Shown here: positions 5,811 to 8,206 of the stretch, piece by piece
How the letters are laid out: each line of letters opens with the position of its first letter
How positions within the stretch are numbered: position 1 is the first letter of the stretch
Source of the DNA: Rubritepida sp.
GTDB taxonomy: Bacteria; Pseudomonadota; Alphaproteobacteria; Acetobacterales; Acetobacteraceae
Direction: 5' to 3'
Length of the DNA stretch: 8,206 nt
Assembly (NCBI GenBank): GCA_014376425.1
Contig: JACMRO010000537.1
Span: 1 to 8,206 of the forward strand
Notes under the pieces: generated by a model
What the model saw: the letters and a program-made list of their open reading frames with translations, nothing else
The model's database searches: none
Told to the model about the DNA's origin: nothing
Position numbers and translations under genes: made by a program

Positions 5811-7000
5811 TCCGCCAGGCGGCGATCCTGGTCGGCGGCCGCGGCACCCGGCTCGGCGCGCTGACCGAGACCATGCCGAAACCGATGGCGCCGGTCGCCG
5901 GCCGGCCGTTCCTGGACTGGCAGATCGATGAGGTCGCGCGGCACGGTTTCGATCGCATCACCCTCCTGGCCGGCTACAAGGCCGGGCAGATCAGCGAGCG
6001 CTATGGCGGGAAGACGGTGCGCGGCGCCGCGCTGGAGGTTCTGGTGGAACCCGAGCCTTTGGGCACCGGCGGCGCGCTGCGGCTGTTCCGCGGGCACCTC
6101 GATCCGCATTTCCTGCTGCTGAACGGCGACACGATGTTTCCGATCAACCTGCATGATCTGCCGCTGCATGCAGGTGGCGCCCTGGCGACGCTGGGGCTGC
6201 GCCGCACCGCGCCTGGCGGCCGCTATGGCACAGTGGAGCTTGCGGCCGATGGCCAGGTGCGTGGCTTCCTCGCCCGCTCGCCGGAGCGCGACGGGCCGAT
6301 CAACGGCGGCATCTACGCGATGAACCGCGACGCGGTGGACTGGATCGGCGAGGGACAGGTGTCGCTGGAATCCGACGTCTTCCCCCGGCTGGCGGAGGCC
6401 GGGCTGCTGCGCGGCACGCTGTATGACACCCCCTTCATCGACATCGGCATCCCCGAGGATCTGGCCCGCGCGCACCAAGAAAATCCTGGCATGGCCCGCC
6501 GCCCGGCGGTGTTCCTCGATCGCGACGGCGTGCTGATCGTGGACACCGGCTACCCGCACAAGCCCGACGATGCGCGCTGGGTGCCGGGTGCCGCCGCCGC
6601 GGTAAAGGCGCTGAACGATGCCGGTTTTCACGTCTTCGTCGTGACCAACCAGGCAGGCGTCGGCCGCGGCTATTACGACGAGGCGCAGGTGGGCGTGATG
6701 CATCGCTGGATGGCCCGGCTGCTGGCCGACCAGGGGGCGCATGTCGATGCCTTTGAATACTGCCCGCACCATCCGCAGGCCGTTCTGGCCGAGTACCGCC
6801 AGGATTCGCGCCGTCGCAAGCCGGCGCCGGGGATGATCGAGGATCTGTTGGCCGCCTGGCCGGTGGAGCGGGCGCGGTCCTTCGTGGTGGGCGACCGGGA
6901 CACGGACCTGCAGGCGGCGGCGGCGGCTGGCCTGCCGGGGCACCTGTTCCCGGGCGGCAATCTGGCGGAATTCATCGGTGCCCGGATCGCGGACGCCTGA
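5807..7000 (+). CDS. hddC/gmhB: Fused heptose-1-phosphate nucleotidyltransferase (HddC-type) and heptose bisphosphate phosphatase (GmhB-type)
   Basis: Single 397-residue product with two enzymes. Residues 1-225 are a sugar nucleotidyltransferase: GGRGTRLG (10-17) with Lys25, EPEPLGTGGA (81-90), NGDTMF with metal-binding Asp108, and FIDIGIPED containing Asp212. Together with gmhA this points to the HddC type, which makes GDP-heptose. Residues 230-397 are a HAD-IIIA phosphatase of the GmhB type: DRDGVL (Asp238, Asp240), VVTNQAGVGRG (278-288), RKPAPGM with Lys338, and GDRDTD (362-367). GmhB proteins usually carry zinc through CPxH and a later Cys-x-Cys; here CPHH (319-322) remains, but the second pair is Ser334 and Arg336, so zinc is probably absent. 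Start: GTG at 5807, overlapping the gmhA stop. The domain calls are firm; the nucleotide (GDP rather than ADP or another) is inferred. Confidence 0.9.
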   Translation: MIRQAAILVGGRGTRLGALTETMPKPMAPVAGRPFLDWQIDEVARHGFDRITLLAGYKAGQISERYGGKTVRGAALEVLVEPEPLGTGGALRLFRGHLDPHFLLLNGDTMFPINLHDLPLHAGGALATLGLRRTAPGGRYGTVELAADGQVRGFLARSPERDGPINGGIYAMNRDAVDWIGEGQVSLESDVFPRLAEAGLLRGTLYDTPFIDIGIPEDLARAHQENPGMARRPAVFLDRDGVLIVDTGYPHKPDDARWVPGAAAAVKALNDAGFHVFVVTNQAGVGRGYYDEAQVGVMHRWMARLLADQGAHVDAFEYCPHHPQAVLAEYRQDSRRRKPAPGMIEDLLAAWPVERARSFVVGDRDTDLQAAAAAGLPGHLFPGGNLAEFIGARIADA

Positions 7001-7122
7001 GCGGCCTGCGGGCGGGCGCCTGGCCGCCAGGGCAGGGGTCACGCATCCTCTCCGGGTTGCCCGCCCGCATCATCCAGCCTATTCGCACCCCCGATGCGGG
7101 AACGGGGGCTGGTGTTTTGAGC
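7001..7122. other. Gap with inverted repeats before the second SDR gene
   Basis: A 122-bp non-coding gap. GCGGGCGGGC (7008-7017) and GCCCGCCCGC (7059-7068) are perfect 10-nt complements around 41 nt. Within that loop, CCTGG/CCAGG (7019-7031) forms a small stem, and CCCCCG/CGGGGG (7088-7093, 7103-7108) forms another just before the next gene. No T-run follows any of them. A weak promoter-like pair, TTGCCC at 7057 and TATTCG at 7080 with a 17-bp spacer, overlaps this structure. It may be a partial attenuator or an internal promoter. Confidence 0.45.
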
Positions 7123-8055
7123 ATGCGGATACTTGTGACGGGCGGCGCCGGCTACATCGGCAGCATGTTGGTCCCTGCCCTGCTGGCGCGCGGCCACCAG
7201 GTGACCGTGCTGGACACCTTCGCCGCCGGCGACACCTTCCTGGCGACCAGCTGCGCCGATGAGAATTTCGATGCGGTGCGGGGCGACACGCGCGACATGC
7301 GCGTGGTCGAGCCGCTGATGGCGAAGCATGACGTCATCATCCCGCTGGCCGCGCTGGTCGGTGCGCCGCTATGCGCCCGTGACCAGATCGGCGCCACCAG
7401 CCTGAACCGCGATGCGGTGCTGGACATCGCCAAACGCGTCGGCGCGCAGCAGCGCCTGATCTTCCCCACCACCAACAGCGGCTACGGCGTGGGCGAGGGC
7501 AATGCCCCCTGTACCGAGGATTCGCCCCTTCGCCCGGTCTCGCTTTATGGCACGACGAAGGTCGAGGCCGAGAAGGCGGTGCTGGATTCCGGCCGCGGCA
7601 TCACCTTGCGTCTCGCCACCGTCTTCGGCATGGCGCCGCGCATGCGGCTCGACCTGCTGGTCAACGACTTCACCTGGCGCGCGGTGAACGACCGCGCCGT
7701 GGTACTGTTCGAGGCGCATTTCCGCCGCAACTTCATCCATGTCCGCGACGTGGTGAAGGCCTTCATCCACGCGCTGGACAATTACGACGCGATGCGGGGC
7801 GAACCGTTCAACGTCGGCCTGTCGGAAGCCAACCTGTCCAAGGCGCAGCTGTGCGAGCGCATCGCACGGCATGTGCCCGGCTTCACCTATCTGGAAGCCC
7901 CGGTGGGCGAGGACCCTGACAAGCGCGACTACATCGTCAGCAACGACAAGCTGGAGGCGACCGGCTGGGCGCCCGACCACGGCCTGGACGCCGGCATCCG
8001 CGAGCTGATCAAGGGCTACCGCACGCTGCGCAACGGGCGCTTCGCCAATGTCTGA
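7123..8055 (+). CDS. Extended-SDR NAD-dependent epimerase/dehydratase, probably acting on an activated heptose
   Basis: Product of 310 residues in the extended SDR family. It opens with a textbook dinucleotide motif, VTGGAGYIGS (5-14), and Asp31 after strand two, favouring NAD. PLAALVG lies at 74-80, the active-site TTNSGYG at 116-122, and the catalytic pair in YGTTK (Tyr142, Lys146). NFIHVRDVVKAF and EPFNVGLSEANLSK are the usual sugar-nucleotide-side segments. Start: ATG at 7123 with only a weak upstream purine stretch; a TTG two codons earlier is possible. Its position after gmhA and the GDP-heptose-type fusion, and before a probable methyltransferase, suggests an epimerase, dehydratase or reductase step on nucleotide-activated heptose, but the reaction cannot be fixed from motifs. 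Its last eight bases overlap the next reading frame. Confidence 0.9.
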   Translation: MRILVTGGAGYIGSMLVPALLARGHQVTVLDTFAAGDTFLATSCADENFDAVRGDTRDMRVVEPLMAKHDVIIPLAALVGAPLCARDQIGATSLNRDAVLDIAKRVGAQQRLIFPTTNSGYGVGEGNAPCTEDSPLRPVSLYGTTKVEAEKAVLDSGRGITLRLATVFGMAPRMRLDLLVNDFTWRAVNDRAVVLFEAHFRRNFIHVRDVVKAFIHALDNYDAMRGEPFNVGLSEANLSKAQLCERIARHVPGFTYLEAPVGEDPDKRDYIVSNDKLEATGWAPDHGLDAGIRELIKGYRTLRNGRFANV

Positions 8056-8206
8056 CCGCACCGTCCCGGTGCACGGGTCTGACCGCACCGTCCCGGTGCA
8101 CGGGTCTGACCGCCCCGTCCCGGTGCACGGGTCTGAGCTCGCCGTCCCCGCCCCGGGCCAAATGCTGGACATGGGCTGCCGCTGCTGCGGCCGCCGCGAA
8201 GTGGAG
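8048..8206 (+). CDS. Start of a probable SAM-dependent methyltransferase with N-terminal zinc finger (partial)
   Basis: Open frame of 53 codons running off the right edge. ATG at 8048 lies inside the end of the SDR gene (8-bp overlap). Residues 2-28 are three near-identical nine-residue units SDRTVPVHG, and 29-37 a diverged fourth, SELAVPAPG. Then come QMLDMGCRCCGRREVE (38-53). A Cys-x-x-Cys-Gly motif close to the N terminus, followed by a basic and acidic residue, resembles the putative zinc-binding domain that opens many sugar C-methyltransferases next to nucleotide-sugar genes. That call rests on very few residues plus context. The real start could be a later ATG (8162 or 8171), in which case the repeats would be untranslated. 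Confidence 0.5.
   Translation, partial: MSDRTVPVHGSDRTVPVHGSDRPVPVHGSELAVPAPGQMLDMGCRCCGRREVE
8051..8158. repeat. 27-bp tandem repeat, three close copies plus one diverged
   Basis: Units at 8051-8077 and 8078-8104 are identical; 8105-8131 differs by one base (A to C, Thr to Pro). 8132-8158 is a decayed copy sharing 18 of 27 positions. Each unit contains CCCGGTGCACGGG, which can form a 4-bp hairpin. The first unit starts in the last codons of the SDR gene and includes its TGA stop. The 27-bp period keeps frame in the downstream gene. Confidence 0.9.

Noticed and set aside
5777..7042. Minus-strand open frame of 421 codons opposite the nucleotidyltransferase-phosphatase fusion
   Set aside because: No family resemblance, and the opposite strand has complete catalytic motifs throughout.
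8051..8158. CRISPR array
   Set aside because: The 27-bp units are directly contiguous with no spacers and read in frame as protein.
7369..8172. Minus-strand open frame of 267 codons crossing the 27-bp repeats and the second SDR
   Set aside because: Antisense to a well-supported SDR; its repeated SDPCTGTVR segment is only the reverse reading of the tandem repeat.

Overview
The window is GC-rich, densely packed bacterial DNA. Genes overlap by a few bases, GTG starts occur, and most real genes carry long antisense shadow ORFs. Two things together suggest an alphaproteobacterium, probably Rhodospirillales/Acetobacteraceae: two kinds of extracytoplasmic-receptor solute transporter (TRAP, and the Bug/TctC type) and a G-rich palindromic intergenic repeat. 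That placement is inference from style and content; no marker gene is present.

Layout. On the minus strand, reading leftward from 4264, five genes run with 1-4 base overlaps: a TRAP receptor (dctP), TRAP small permease (dctQ), TRAP large permease (dctM), an extended-SDR NAD-dependent epimerase/dehydratase, and the N-terminal 165 residues of a Bug/TctC receptor that leaves the window at base 1. This looks like a translationally coupled uptake operon, probably for a carboxylated substrate such as a sugar acid, with a sugar-nucleotide-type SDR embedded in it. A 114-bp divergent control region (4265-4378) separates it from a plus-strand DUF2889 gene (4379-4972).

The whole interval between that gene and the next (4972-5248) is one structured repeat. 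Two diverged copies of a roughly 130-nt unit lie in inverted orientation. They share 26 of 27 nt at the outer ends and 22 of 22 nt at the inner ends, with two hairpins in each copy and a potential G-quadruplex on each strand. It begins at the last base of one stop codon and ends inside the next start codon.

A plus-strand heptose cassette follows: gmhA (sedoheptulose-7-phosphate isomerase); a fusion of an HddC-type heptose-1-phosphate guanylyltransferase and a GmhB-type HAD phosphatase; a second extended SDR; and the first 53 codons of a gene that probably encodes a zinc-finger-type SAM methyltransferase. With a 7-phosphate 1-kinase (HddA type), which is not in the window, the first two genes would make GDP-D-glycero-alpha-D-manno-heptose. 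The SDR and methyltransferase would then be candidates for modifying it for a capsule, LPS or exopolysaccharide. The last gene starts with in-frame 27-bp tandem repeats that begin at the preceding gene's stop codon.

No RNA genes, CRISPR arrays, insertion sequences or rho-independent terminators with a U-tract were found. No wholly new system is demonstrated. The most unusual items are the 277-bp inverted repeat element, the 27-bp repeat expansion at a gene junction, and the fused enzyme whose zinc site is half missing.
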